This document shows, in pieces, positions 1-8,132 of a DNA stretch of 64,000 nt. Position 1 is the stretch's first letter. Every line of letters begins with the position of its first letter. A program made the translations under genes and the position numbers. The DNA is taken from positions 1-64,000 of the forward strand of contig NZ_JABBGI010000029.1 of the NCBI RefSeq assembly GCF_012927325.1. Reading direction: 5' to 3'. The stretch comes from Chryseobacterium antibioticum (lineage in GTDB: Bacteria; Bacteroidota; Bacteroidia; Flavobacteriales; Weeksellaceae). Under the pieces are notes generated by a model. The model was given only the letters and a program-made list of their open reading frames with translations, did not search any database and was not told where the DNA came from.

Positions 1-102
1 ATCAAACAAAAGAAATATAGGTAAATATAGAGCAAGAGCTAAACCCATAGTCTCTAAAAATCAAAAGGATAGCTTGTGATATTTTACTAACTTAATGACA
101 TT

Positions 103-114
103 GGGCTAAAGCCC
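103..114. repeat. Dispersed palindrome GGGCTAAAGCCC
   Basis: A perfect 12-base palindrome followed by a short CCTATT tract. The same palindrome, also followed by a CTATT tract, recurs at 50832-50843, and a 10-base version (GGCTAAAGCC) is at 50794-50803. All copies are intergenic. This fits a small dispersed intergenic repeat. I see no gene in the first 190 bases. Confidence 0.6.
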
Positions 115-190
115 GTTCCTATTGAATTTTATACATATCGTTGAAGATCTGTCATCTTGGTTTTTGTTCTTGATTCTTCAAATCTAAAAC

Positions 191-697
191 CTATTCTAAT
201 ACTGGCAAATACCTCTCTTTAATTATACTCAAATGATGATAATTATGTCCCACAATCAGTTTTCCGATTGTTTCCACAGCCAATTGATTTCCATTGGCTA
301 TTCCTGTATTATTTAAAACAGATGGTTCAAGGGTTTCAATTAGAATTTGTGAAGACTTTCTTACAAGTTTGTACTCTTCCAGTAGAGATTCTAAAGATCT
401 GTTATTAGCAAAAGAAGCCGAGGCATACTCTTCTTCATCGAAGCCTTGCAATTCCGCTTTATCTCCTCTTGCAAAAGCCAGAATTCTGTATTGAAATATC
501 CTTTCGGTATCAGATAAGTGGAGTAAAAGTTCTTTCAGGGTCCATTTTCCTTCTGCATATGCAAAAAGAGACTGTTCTTCTGTAAGAGCGGCATATATTT
601 CTGCCGTTTTCTCGCCAGATATTTTTAATTCTCCAATCCAGTCCTCTGAAGGAATCTGGTCCAGATATCTTTGTACGTATTTTTGAAAATCAGACAT
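191..697 (-). CDS. DinB-like superfamily protein
   Basis: The 168-residue product fits the DinB/YfiT-like four-helix-bundle family, often found as putative metal-dependent enzymes. The family's three metal-binding histidines are represented by the His in GKWTLKELLLHLSD (about residue 61) and the paired His in GHNYHHLSIIKERY near the C-terminus. There is no signal peptide, so it should be cytoplasmic. Substrate is unknown; relatives include bacillithiol S-transferases and damage-inducible proteins of no proven function. It is a single gene, with an AT-rich spacer of about 140 bases separating it from the acetyltransferase upstream. Family assignment is good; biochemical role is not known. Confidence 0.8.
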   Translation of the reverse strand: MSDFQKYVQRYLDQIPSEDWIGELKISGEKTAEIYAALTEEQSLFAYAEGKWTLKELLLHLSDTERIFQYRILAFARGDKAELQGFDEEEYASASFANNRSLESLLEEYKLVRKSSQILIETLEPSVLNNTGIANGNQLAVETIGKLIVGHNYHHLSIIKERYLPVLE

Positions 698-835
698 TTT
701 TTTTGAATTATAAGTTATCAGTTATGAATGAAAAGTGAAGAATGATGAATGAAAAATCATTGGTGATGGTTTAGAAAAGACCATTTCTTATTGACTATTA
801 ATCATTCACATTTTTAATTCTTCATTTTTAATTTT

Positions 836-1288
836 TTAATTTCCTTTGTTCGTCCATTCATAAAAGTTCACAGAGTCATAGAGTTCGAAGCCGCAGGCCG
901 GATATAACTGGTTTCCGACATCATTGTTTTTTCCGGTTTCCAGCAGAACCCCGCATGCGTTTGATGATCGGCACAATTCTTTGGCTTCTTCGATCAATTC
1001 TTTGGAATAACCTTTCCCTCTGTGATTTTCGTTGACATAGAGATCATTCAGCAGCCAGTAGCGCTGCATTCTTGTGGATGAAAATATGGGATACAGCTGG
1101 ACAAATCCTGTCAGTTTTCCATCTTCTTCTGCCACAAAAATTTCGGAATCTTTGTTCCCGATCCTTTCTCTGAGAAAATTCTCAGCAGCAGGAATATCAG
1201 ATTCTTTATGATAAAAAATCCTGTATTGGTCGAATAATTCCGCCAATTGATTCACATCTTCAAAAGTAGCCTTTCTGGTATTTTTCAT
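836..1288 (-). CDS. GNAT family N-acetyltransferase
   Basis: A 150-residue single-domain GNAT protein. The acetyl-CoA binding motif A is visible around residues 88-100 (NENHRGKGYSKELIEEA), preceded by the beta-4 strand 'YWLLNDLYV', and the C-terminal part has the usual YPACGFELYDSVNFYEW strand-helix pattern. It should transfer an acetyl group from acetyl-CoA to an amine; the substrate cannot be read from sequence. The start is 5 bases from the stop of the next upstream gene (1294-1776), so the two are probably co-transcribed. Confidence 0.85.
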   Translation of the reverse strand: MKNTRKATFEDVNQLAELFDQYRIFYHKESDIPAAENFLRERIGNKDSEIFVAEEDGKLTGFVQLYPIFSSTRMQRYWLLNDLYVNENHRGKGYSKELIEEAKELCRSSNACGVLLETGKNNDVGNQLYPACGFELYDSVNFYEWTNKGN

Positions 1289-1293
1289 ATGGA

Positions 1294-1776
1294 TTATAAA
1301 TGATGATCATAGCTCAATACCCTTTTCATTTTCCACTGTTTATCTTCTAAAATCCACAAAATAGTAAATTTTGCTCTGCTCCCCTGATTCCATTTTCCAT
1401 TGGAAAATTCAAAAAAATCATGCTCTCCTTCTTCTATGAAAGCATACAGAACATTATTGTTGTATAAATGATAAACTTTCATACTGTTAGGTACAAGGTC
1501 ACGCTTCACTTTATTGGGTCCGCCACAGATATTATTTTTAATGGAAGCGGTAAAAGCTTTCTCACCGGAAGTGATTCCTCCTTTATCGTGGTAAAACTCC
1601 AGATCGTTGCTGACTATAGATTTATAATGAGAAAGATCGCACTTATTAAATCCTATATCAAAGATCAGACTGTCCAGCTTTTTGGCCGTTTTATACAATT
1701 CATCAGTAGTTTTCACCTGAGAATATACCATCTGACTGAAAAAACTTAAGATCAAAAAAAATTGAATCTTTCTCAT
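1294..1776 (-). CDS. Secreted NTF2-like (DUF4440-type) protein
   Basis: 160 residues with an N-terminal signal peptide (about residues 1-19, ending at VYSQ). The rest has the spacing of NTF2-like/DUF4440 proteins: a helical start (ELYKTAKKLDSLIF), 'LEFYHDKGGITSGEKAF', and a closing strand pair 'FTILWILEDKQWKMKRVLSYDH'. Such proteins form a cone-shaped pocket and are periplasmic or surface proteins of mostly unknown ligand in Bacteroidota. It lies between the metB-like gene upstream (20 bases) and the acetyltransferase downstream (5 bases), all on one strand, so one transcript is likely. Function unknown. Confidence 0.7.
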   Translation of the reverse strand: MRKIQFFLILSFFSQMVYSQVKTTDELYKTAKKLDSLIFDIGFNKCDLSHYKSIVSNDLEFYHDKGGITSGEKAFTASIKNNICGGPNKVKRDLVPNSMKVYHLYNNNVLYAFIEEGEHDFFEFSNGKWNQGSRAKFTILWILEDKQWKMKRVLSYDHHL

Positions 1777-1796
1777 TATATTTTTATTTTAGTGTA

Positions 1797-2936
1797 TTAA
1801 GAAAAAGCTCTCTCAAGATCTGCGATCAGGTCTTCGGCATCTTCAATCCCAACGCTTAAACGTACAAGATCATCCGTAATACCTAATTCTTCACGCTTAT
1901 CTGCAGGAATAGACGCATGCGTCATCAACGCAGGGTGATTTGCTAAAGATTCTACCCCTCCTAAAGATTCAGCCAAAGTGAAAACCTTTACTTTCTCAAG
2001 GAATTTAACGGCATCTTCTTTTTTTCCTGATTTGAAAGTGAAGGAAACCATTCCTCCCGGTTCTCTCATTTGAGATTTTGCAAGTTCGTACTGAGGGTGA
2101 GATTCCAATCCCGGATAAATCACTCTATCCACTGCAGGATGAGTTTCCAGATATTTGGCAACTGCAAGTCCGTTGTCTGAGTGACGCTGCATTCTTAATG
2201 CTAACGTTTTGATTCCTCTTAAAACAAGGTAAGAATCATGAGGTCCTAAAATACCACCACTCGCAAACTGGATGAAGTGAAGTTTTTCTCCCAGTTCGGC
2301 ATCTTTTGCGATCAATGCTCCGGCAATTACATCTGAATGCCCACCTAAATATTTTGTAGCTGAGTGCATTACTATATCTGCTCCCAAATCAATAGGTCTC
2401 TGGATATAGGGTGTTGCGAAAGTATTATCTACAGCAACCAGGATATCTTTTCCTTTGGCCATTTCCACCACAGCTTTGATGTCTACCAGTTTCATCAGAG
2501 GATTCGTAGGCGTTTCTACCCAGATCAATTTTGTTTTGTCTGTGATGACGTCGGCAATTTTTGAAACATCATCAAAATTCACGAAAGTAAATTTAAGCTG
2601 ATATTTTTCAAAAAGTCTTGTAAACATTCTGTAAGTACCGCCGTAAAGGTCATCTACCGCTACTACCTCATCACCGGGGTTCAATAATTTTAAAACACAG
2701 TCGATAGCAGCCAGTCCGGAACCGAAAGCAAGACCTCTTGCTCCGTTCTCAATACTTGCGAGAGAGTCTTCTAATGCCTGTCTTGTAGGGTTGGCAGCTC
2801 TTGAATATTCATATCCGGAATGTACTCCAGGACTTTTCTGTGCAAATGTAGACGTTAAAAATACAGGAACATTAACAGAACCTGTTGCAGACTCGTGGTG
2901 CTGCCCTCCGTGAATTACTTTTGTATTAAAATTCAT
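1797..2936 (-). CDS. metB: Cystathionine gamma-synthase / gamma-lyase type PLP enzyme
   Basis: 379 residues, the usual length of the Cys/Met metabolism PLP family. The PLP lysine is in HSATKYLGGHSD (Lys195); other family landmarks are YEYSRAANPTR (about 43-52), the glycine-rich phosphate loop FGSGLAAI (71-78) and VDNTFATPY (169-177). Members either join O-succinyl- or O-acetylhomoserine to cysteine (cystathionine gamma-synthase) or run the reverse gamma-lyase reaction; the two cannot be separated from motifs alone. The symbol is therefore tentative. The gene follows a lipoprotein gene (14-base gap) on the same strand. Confidence 0.85.
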   Translation of the reverse strand: MNFNTKVIHGGQHHESATGSVNVPVFLTSTFAQKSPGVHSGYEYSRAANPTRQALEDSLASIENGARGLAFGSGLAAIDCVLKLLNPGDEVVAVDDLYGGTYRMFTRLFEKYQLKFTFVNFDDVSKIADVITDKTKLIWVETPTNPLMKLVDIKAVVEMAKGKDILVAVDNTFATPYIQRPIDLGADIVMHSATKYLGGHSDVIAGALIAKDAELGEKLHFIQFASGGILGPHDSYLVLRGIKTLALRMQRHSDNGLAVAKYLETHPAVDRVIYPGLESHPQYELAKSQMREPGGMVSFTFKSGKKEDAVKFLEKVKVFTLAESLGGVESLANHPALMTHASIPADKREELGITDDLVRLSVGIEDAEDLIADLERAFS

Positions 2937-2950
2937 AATATTTTTATTTT

Positions 2951-3511
2951 TTATAAGCCTCCCATAAAAAAATCAAGGCTCTTTGAAACGTTATCAGATT
3001 TTCTTTTCACCTCTAGCTTTCCGTTAAAAGCATAAGCCAGAACTTCTATATCTTCCGGAACTTTATCTGGAACAGTAGTGGTAAAAGAAGCCTGATATTC
3101 ACTGTTTTCGTATTTATCAGTGCTGGTTTCCTTAAGTTCTTCAAACTTTCCGTTGATTTTGAGAATTATTTTTTTCAGGGAATCATCTATATAAGCAATA
3201 TCTGAGCCGTTTCCTTTAATGAAATCATCCATGCTGGGAACAAGCTCCATCACAGATTCACCTTCCATATCATGAGGATGAAGGCTTCCCTTTAACATCG
3301 CTGCTGGAATATCCTTTTCTTTGAATAAAGCAATATCCATATCCGCGTTTTCAGAAACATTCTCCGTCCCGGAAACTTCTTTATTTTCAGAAGCCGGAAG
3401 TTTTTCTGTCGTTATAGCAGAATCTGCTGTTTTTGTTTCCTTTACCTCAGTTTTCTTTTCGCACGCGGCCAACAATACCGCCGTACTGATGATTAGAAGT
3501 ACTTTTTTCAT
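2951..3511 (-). CDS. Hypothetical lipoprotein
   Basis: 186 residues starting with a lipoprotein signal peptide and lipobox LLAAC (Cys17). A low-complexity Lys/Glu/Thr/Ser-rich linker (about 18-60) precedes a small folded region of about 120 residues with no motif I recognise. It should be anchored to a membrane facing the periplasm or surface. It is upstream of the metB-like gene by 14 bases and downstream of gldC by about 30 bases, so co-transcription is possible. Function unknown. Confidence 0.75.
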   Translation of the reverse strand: MKKVLLIISTAVLLAACEKKTEVKETKTADSAITTEKLPASENKEVSGTENVSENADMDIALFKEKDIPAAMLKGSLHPHDMEGESVMELVPSMDDFIKGNGSDIAYIDDSLKKIILKINGKFEELKETSTDKYENSEYQASFTTTVPDKVPEDIEVLAYAFNGKLEVKRKSDNVSKSLDFFMGGL

Positions 3512-3542
3512 ATAATTTTGTGATTGGTGTGGAGTTTTGATA

Positions 3543-3869
3543 TTACAATCTGATGGCAGATTTTACTGCAAATTCATCAGCAATCTGCTCCAGCCATTGT
3601 GCTACATCCTCTTCTCCCGTAGCTCTCTGGTACGTACTTCCTAAAGATACCAAAATCTGGTGAATAAACATCTTCATCTGGTCTACCGGCATTTCTTTTG
3701 TCCAAAGATCGATTCTTAAAGCTTCCATTGTTTTGTCGTCCCAAACAGAGATCATCGTTGCTTTCGTTTCTTCTTTTTCCACACCACCGTCCTGAGCATT
3801 CCATGTTATACTTTCAGGAATGTGGTTCTCATCCAACTCTACATCTATTGTAATCTGAGTTTTTCTCAT
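3543..3869 (-). CDS. gldC: Gliding motility protein GldC
   Basis: 108 residues without a signal peptide. The pattern 'MRKTQITIDVELDENHIPE', 'ITWNAQDGG' and the C-terminal 'AQWLEQIADEFAVKSAIRL' matches the GldC family of Flavobacteriia. GldC is a small cytoplasmic accessory of gliding whose loss weakens motility; its biochemistry is not established. The usual partner gldB lies directly upstream on the same strand, but a hairpin and about 190 bases lie between them here. Confidence 0.88.
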   Translation of the reverse strand: MRKTQITIDVELDENHIPESITWNAQDGGVEKEETKATMISVWDDKTMEALRIDLWTKEMPVDQMKMFIHQILVSLGSTYQRATGEEDVAQWLEQIADEFAVKSAIRL

Positions 3870-4010
3870 ATCAATTTAAAAATTTTCCGCAAAGTTAATA
3901 CTTCTTCAGCTTATCTAAAATTTCTACGAAGTTATCTTCATCAGGAAATACTTATTAATGTAAATAATTTTTCACTTCATTAAGATGCGGAAAATACTTA
4001 GTTTTAAATT

Positions 4011-4039
4011 AAAAAAAAACCTCCAAATTACTTTGAAGG
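4011..4039 (-). terminator. Rho-independent terminator after gldB
   Basis: Read on the minus strand, an 8-bp stem (CCTTCAAA pairing with TTTGGAGG, one G-U pair) with a GTAA loop is followed by nine T. It starts 20 bases past the gldB stop, between gldB and gldC. Confidence 0.7.
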
Positions 4040-4058
4040 CTATTTTTTATTTTGACTG

Positions 4059-5042
4059 TTACGGTTTTTTAGGTTTGTAAACCGCTTCATTAAATATCTT
4101 TGTGGCATCCAGCTTTAAGAAATCCGCCAGTTTGGTTTCGGGTTTCAGTCTGAAATAGGCTTTGCATATCTGCCATCCTGTAAAGATTCCAATCTGAGGC
4201 GAAGATTCGTTATCAATTTCCGTATAGAATTTTGAGAATGGTCCGGGAGAAATGAAACGTTCTACCAATCTTGGGTCATCTCCGAAAATCAGGTTACTTT
4301 CTACGAAATAATTCCAGATGTTGGATTCATTCGCTACAGCCCATTCGTATTGCTTTTGGGTATAATTCATTTTCAGATAATCCGGTGTATCGGGGAGGAA
4401 AGCATCCTGCAACATCATAATTTTTCCGTTCAGAATAACTTTATCAATGAATTTCTGATGATCCGGAGATTCTGTCACAATACTTTCGGCGAAGATCTGT
4501 GAAACTTTAGGAACAATATTCTGAGGATTCATCGATTTCTGAAAATAGAGTTCGAGTCCTTTGTAATTGGCATTGCCATCACCCATAAATCCTGTAATAT
4601 CTATGAATAACAGATTTCCTTTAGAATCATAAAAAATAGGATCCTGAATCATCTGTAATGCGGACGAAAACAGATAAACCTTAGGGCTTTTGAACTGTGG
4701 AAAATAATATTTGATATGAGCAAACAGATCCTGAAGCTCTTTTTGAAGCTTTGCCTCATCTATTTTCCCTGCTGCTTCTTTATAGATCTTGATCTCTTCT
4801 GCATCCGCTCTTCTTTTTCCAAAATCTGCATCAGAAACGGTTCCCTGGAACCATGGAAATTTAGCTTTAAACTGTTCCAGAGGAATATCCTGGTTATAAA
4901 ACTCCTTGGAAATATCAGTTAGCTCCACTTTTTCTGCCGTATTTTTCACTTCTACTTTCCACTGATTTTCGGGCTCTTTTTTACAAGAATCCAAAGTGAG
5001 AACTAAAATATAAGAAAGGGCAATAATTTTAAAAATCTTCAT
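4059..5042 (-). CDS. gldB: Gliding motility lipoprotein GldB
   Basis: 327 residues with a lipoprotein signal (lipobox TLDSC, Cys20). The body matches the GldB family, with landmarks 'YYFPQFKSPKVYLFSSALQ', 'DITGFMGDGN' and 'IGIFTGWQICKAYF'. GldB is a membrane lipoprotein required for flavobacterial gliding; it supports the Gld machinery that works with type 9 secretion, but its exact activity is not known. Two distant features, a zincin-like fold relation and possible metal binding, have been suggested for the family but I cannot confirm them here. gldC follows downstream. Confidence 0.88.
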   Translation of the reverse strand: MKIFKIIALSYILVLTLDSCKKEPENQWKVEVKNTAEKVELTDISKEFYNQDIPLEQFKAKFPWFQGTVSDADFGKRRADAEEIKIYKEAAGKIDEAKLQKELQDLFAHIKYYFPQFKSPKVYLFSSALQMIQDPIFYDSKGNLLFIDITGFMGDGNANYKGLELYFQKSMNPQNIVPKVSQIFAESIVTESPDHQKFIDKVILNGKIMMLQDAFLPDTPDYLKMNYTQKQYEWAVANESNIWNYFVESNLIFGDDPRLVERFISPGPFSKFYTEIDNESSPQIGIFTGWQICKAYFRLKPETKLADFLKLDATKIFNEAVYKPKKP

Positions 5043-5094
5043 TATTTTTACATGAAATTTAAGTATACAAAAATAAGGATTAAAAACACAATCG

Positions 5095-5736
5095 ATGAGG
5101 AAAATTAAAATATTTACAACCTTCTGCCTGATTATTTCAGGATTTTCTCTTTTCTGTGCCCAAAAAATTAATTTTAAAGATCAAAACTTTGAAAAGGCTG
5201 TGCTTGAAAATTTTGACCTTAATAAAAACGGTTCACTGGAACAGCTGGAGGCAGATGCAGTCACTAATTTATTTCTGGTTCAGAAAGGCATTCAATCAGC
5301 GGAAGATGCACACCATTTTCCCAATGCTAAAATGATCGTGCTTGATGACAATGCTATTCCCAGTGTTTCTATTAGCCAACTTCCCCATCTTGAACTGTTT
5401 TCCTGTACGGGATGCAAGATATCTTCTTTCAGAGGAGAAAGCCTTAAAAATCTGGCTTCACTCTATCTTGACAACAACCTTCTGGAGAATATTTCATTAA
5501 AGGAAACTCCAAGAATTGATCAATTAACATTATCTTTAAATCAACTAAAAACCATCGATATCACTGCGCTCAAAAATTTACGAAAGCTGAACGTCGAACA
5601 TAATAAGATTCAAAAGCTTGATATTTCCGGAAATCCAGCCCTTCAGACACTGAATGTGGGAGGAAATAAAATCAAAGAAACTGATATTAATAAGGGAATA
5701 AAAACCGACGTAACTATTTTTGGAACTGAGCCCTAA
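5095..5736 (+). CDS. Secreted leucine-rich repeat protein
   Basis: 213 residues, divergent from gldB. A signal peptide (1-22, ending LFCAQ) is followed by an 'NFKDQNFEKAVLENFDLNKNG' cap and then irregular LRR units of about 20-22 residues, for example LASLYLDNNLLENISL, IDQLTLSLNQLKTIDI, LRKLNVEHNKIQKLDI and LQTLNVGGNKIKETDI. This is the bacterial LRR style of Bacteroidota surface proteins and implies protein-protein binding. There is no T9SS C-terminal domain, so it is probably periplasmic or attached by other means. The acetyltransferase gene starts 4 bases after its stop. Confidence 0.8.
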   Translation: MRKIKIFTTFCLIISGFSLFCAQKINFKDQNFEKAVLENFDLNKNGSLEQLEADAVTNLFLVQKGIQSAEDAHHFPNAKMIVLDDNAIPSVSISQLPHLELFSCTGCKISSFRGESLKNLASLYLDNNLLENISLKETPRIDQLTLSLNQLKTIDITALKNLRKLNVEHNKIQKLDISGNPALQTLNVGGNKIKETDINKGIKTDVTIFGTEP

Positions 5737-5739
5737 ATT

Positions 5740-6270
5740 ATGACTATGAAAATAGAAACAAAAAGACTGATCTTAAGAAAACTTGAAGAAACAGATGTTA
5801 AACGCATGTTTTTGCTGGATTCTAACCCGGAAGTGATGAAATACATTGGTGTTCCGGTACTCACAAAACCGGAAGAATCATTAAATATGATCAGAATGAT
5901 CCGTAAACAATATGAGGAAAACGGGACAGGAAGACTTGCTGTAATTGAAAAGGAAACCGGTCTGCTGATCGGCTGGAGCGGTTTAAAACTGCTGACACAG
6001 CCAATCAACGGCTATAAAGACGTTCTAGAGTTGGGCTACCGTTACCTTCCTGAATTCTGGGGAAAAGGTTATGCATTAGAAGCAGCTGAAGCGGCTCTTG
6101 ATCTCGGGTTTAAGGAGATGAATGCAGAAATCATTTATGCCTGTGCTCATTCTGAGAATAACGGATCCAATCATATACTAAGAAAATTAGGCTTTGAGAA
6201 AACTGGTGAATTTACAGAACCTGACGCAGTCTGCAACTGGTATGAACTGAAGAGCGAAAAATATCTTTAG
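5740..6270 (+). CDS. GNAT acetyltransferase, RimJ/RimL type
   Basis: 176 residues. The start 'IETKRLILRKLEETDVKRMFLL' and the motif 'ELGYRYLPEFWGKGYALEAAEAALDLGF' with 'NNGSNHILRKLGFEKTGEF' are diagnostic of the RimJ/RimL subgroup of GNAT enzymes, which acetylate protein N-termini or small amines. Two ATGs (5740 and 5746) could start it; the second gives the more typical N-terminus. It follows the LRR gene closely, suggesting one transcript. Confidence 0.88.
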   Translation: MTMKIETKRLILRKLEETDVKRMFLLDSNPEVMKYIGVPVLTKPEESLNMIRMIRKQYEENGTGRLAVIEKETGLLIGWSGLKLLTQPINGYKDVLELGYRYLPEFWGKGYALEAAEAALDLGFKEMNAEIIYACAHSENNGSNHILRKLGFEKTGEFTEPDAVCNWYELKSEKYL

Positions 6271-6284
6271 ACTTATGTTTACTA

Positions 6285-6770
6285 TGCTGCAGGAGAGGTT
6301 AAAGATCACAAAAAAGTTTTTGAGCTTGTTGAAGAAGCTTTCAGAGATATGGAATACAGTGACCATTTCCTTGTGAAAAGACTAAGGGGGATCTGATAAC
6401 TTCATTCCTGAACTTTCTCTAATTGCTGAAATCAAAAACGGTGAAATGGCCAGCCATATTTTTATTGCCAAAACTTAAAATAGTGAATGGTGTCGAAACA
6501 TTTGAATCGCCGGCTCTGGCTCCTTTTCAGAATCGGGGGATTAGAGGACAGCTTCTCCTTCAAGGACATTCAATTGCTAAAGAGCTGGGCTATAGCTCGG
6601 TCATTCTGATGGGTACGAAAATTATCATCCTAAATCTGGTTACGAAAAAACCAGTAATTTTGAAATATCTTTTCCGTTTGGAATTCTGAAGGTAACGGAA
6701 TGGTTGTATAACTAGCAAAAGACGGATTAGAAATATAAAAGGTGTAGTGAAATACCCTTAAAAAAATTGA
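6285..6770 (+). pseudogene. Decayed GNAT acetyltransferase
   Basis: Reading across frames restores an acetyltransferase: DHKKVFELVEEAFRDMEYSD and HFLVKRL in one frame, then SDNFIPELSLIAEIKNG in a second, then LKIVNGVETFESPALAP, 'IRGQLLLQGHSIAKELGYSS', and a terminal AKDGLEI segment. The order matches the YhbS-like GNAT layout, where a longer 'P.FQ.KGIG.QL' motif would be expected. Several frameshifts and stops break it. It lies between an intact acetyltransferase and nadE and is best read as an old pseudogene. Confidence 0.75.
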
Positions 6771-6792
6771 AATAGATTAAAAAATATAAACA

Positions 6793-7587
6793 ATGCAGAC
6801 TCAAAAAGTAATAGATCATCTTGTACAGTGGTTAAAAGATTATGCTGTAAAAGCTAATGTAAAAGGATATGTCATCGGTGTTTCCGGAGGCGTAGATTCC
6901 GGGGTGGTTTCTACTCTTGCAGCCATGACAGGATTGAAAACCCTTCTGATCGAAATGCCGATACGCCAGAAACCGGATCAGATAGACCGTGCCTGGGAAC
7001 ATATGAATGACCTGAAATCAAAGTTTCCCAATGTAGAGGCTATGTCTGTGAACCTGACTCCTGCTTTTGAAGAACTTTATAAAACATTTGATGTAAAAGA
7101 CGATCTGTTTCCTAACGAGAAACTGGCTTTCGCCAATACTAGATCACGTCTGAGAATGCTTACCCTATATTATTATGGGCAGATCAACGGTCTTTTGGTA
7201 TGCGGAACAGGAAATAAAGTAGAAGATTTCGGAATCGGGTTTTATACAAAATATGGCGACGGCGGTGTAGACGTCTCTCCAATCGCAGATCTTTACAAAA
7301 CTGAAGTGTATACGCTGGCAAAAGCTTTAAATCTGGTTAAAAACATCCGGGAAGCGATTCCTACGGATGGTCTTTGGGATGTAGACAGAACAGATGAACA
7401 ACAGATCGGAGCTACCTATCCTGAACTGGAAAAGATCCAGAAAGAATACGGAACCAAAACCGCTGACGATTATGAAGGCCGCGATAAAGAAGTCTTTTTA
7501 ATTTTTGACAGAATGCATAAAGCAGCTCAACATAAAATCAATCCTATCCCGGTTTGTGATATTCCTGAGGAGTGGAGAAATGATTAG
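6793..7587 (+). CDS. nadE: NAD+ synthase (ammonia-dependent type)
   Basis: 264 residues, the length of single-domain NadE without a glutaminase domain. The ATP pyrophosphatase P-loop SGGVDSG is at about residues 30-36, and the NaAD/Mg site region shows 'CGTGNKVEDFGIGFYTKYGDGGVD' split by conserved Gly/Asp positions. It adenylates nicotinate adenine dinucleotide and amidates it with ammonia to make NAD+, in the cytoplasm. The RNase gene starts 29 bases downstream on the same strand, so it may share the nadE transcript. Confidence 0.95.
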   Translation: MQTQKVIDHLVQWLKDYAVKANVKGYVIGVSGGVDSGVVSTLAAMTGLKTLLIEMPIRQKPDQIDRAWEHMNDLKSKFPNVEAMSVNLTPAFEELYKTFDVKDDLFPNEKLAFANTRSRLRMLTLYYYGQINGLLVCGTGNKVEDFGIGFYTKYGDGGVDVSPIADLYKTEVYTLAKALNLVKNIREAIPTDGLWDVDRTDEQQIGATYPELEKIQKEYGTKTADDYEGRDKEVFLIFDRMHKAAQHKINPIPVCDIPEEWRND

Positions 7588-7616
7588 TTCTGAATTATAA
7601 ATTATAAGTTTTATTT

Positions 7617-8132
7617 ATGAACGGTAAAATAAGATCGGTATTTTTCATTTGCCTGGGGCTTCTGTTCGGAATGTCTGTGATGTATGTCTACAATAATTTT
7701 ATTGCAGATAAAAAGGGAAAAACAGAAACCGAAAAAACAGAAAATTCACGTTATGGAAGTACTTCCACGGATTCTCAAAGTACCCATGGAAATTCTTCGT
7801 CACAGTCCATAGGCCAACTGACAGCAGAAAAAACGGTTATTAATTATGTAAAACAGAACCACAGGCTTCCTGACTATTACATCACTAAAAATGAAGCCAA
7901 ACAACTGGGCTGGAACCCGGGAAAAGGAAACCTCTGCGATGTATTGCCGGGAAAAGCCATTGGTGGTGATAAGTTCAGCAACCGTGAGAAAAGACTTCCC
8001 GGAGATGAAAAATATTATGAAGCAGATGTGAACTACAGCTGTGGCAACCGAAATGCAGACCGGATTATTTTTACAAAAAACGGTGATGTTTATCTGACTA
8101 AAAACCATTATAAAAGTTTTGAGAAGCAGTAG
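7617..8132 (+). CDS. Membrane-anchored barnase-type ribonuclease
   Basis: 171 residues. Residues 7-30 form a hydrophobic signal or anchor segment; 31-68 is a Ser/Thr/Lys-rich linker; 69-171 is a barnase/RNase N1-type domain. Landmarks are YYITKNEAKQLGW (Lys91 equals barnase Lys27), GKAIGGDKFSNRE, and EADVNYSCGNRNADR with Glu135, Arg145 and Arg149 (barnase Glu73, Arg83, Arg87); the catalytic His is His164 in NHYKSF (barnase His102). All catalytic residues are kept, so it should cut RNA by the transphosphorylation route. Cys107 and Cys142 replace residues that are not Cys in barnase and could form a disulphide, as expected outside the cytoplasm. Its stop lies inside the next gene, and a barstar gene ends the unit. 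Confidence 0.9.
   Translation: MNGKIRSVFFICLGLLFGMSVMYVYNNFIADKKGKTETEKTENSRYGSTSTDSQSTHGNSSSQSIGQLTAEKTVINYVKQNHRLPDYYITKNEAKQLGWNPGKGNLCDVLPGKAIGGDKFSNREKRLPGDEKYYEADVNYSCGNRNADRIIFTKNGDVYLTKNHYKSFEKQ

Noticed and set aside
5095..5736. Internalin-like invasion protein
   Set aside because: LRR units are short and irregular and there is no anchor or cap of internalin type; simple LRR surface protein is enough.
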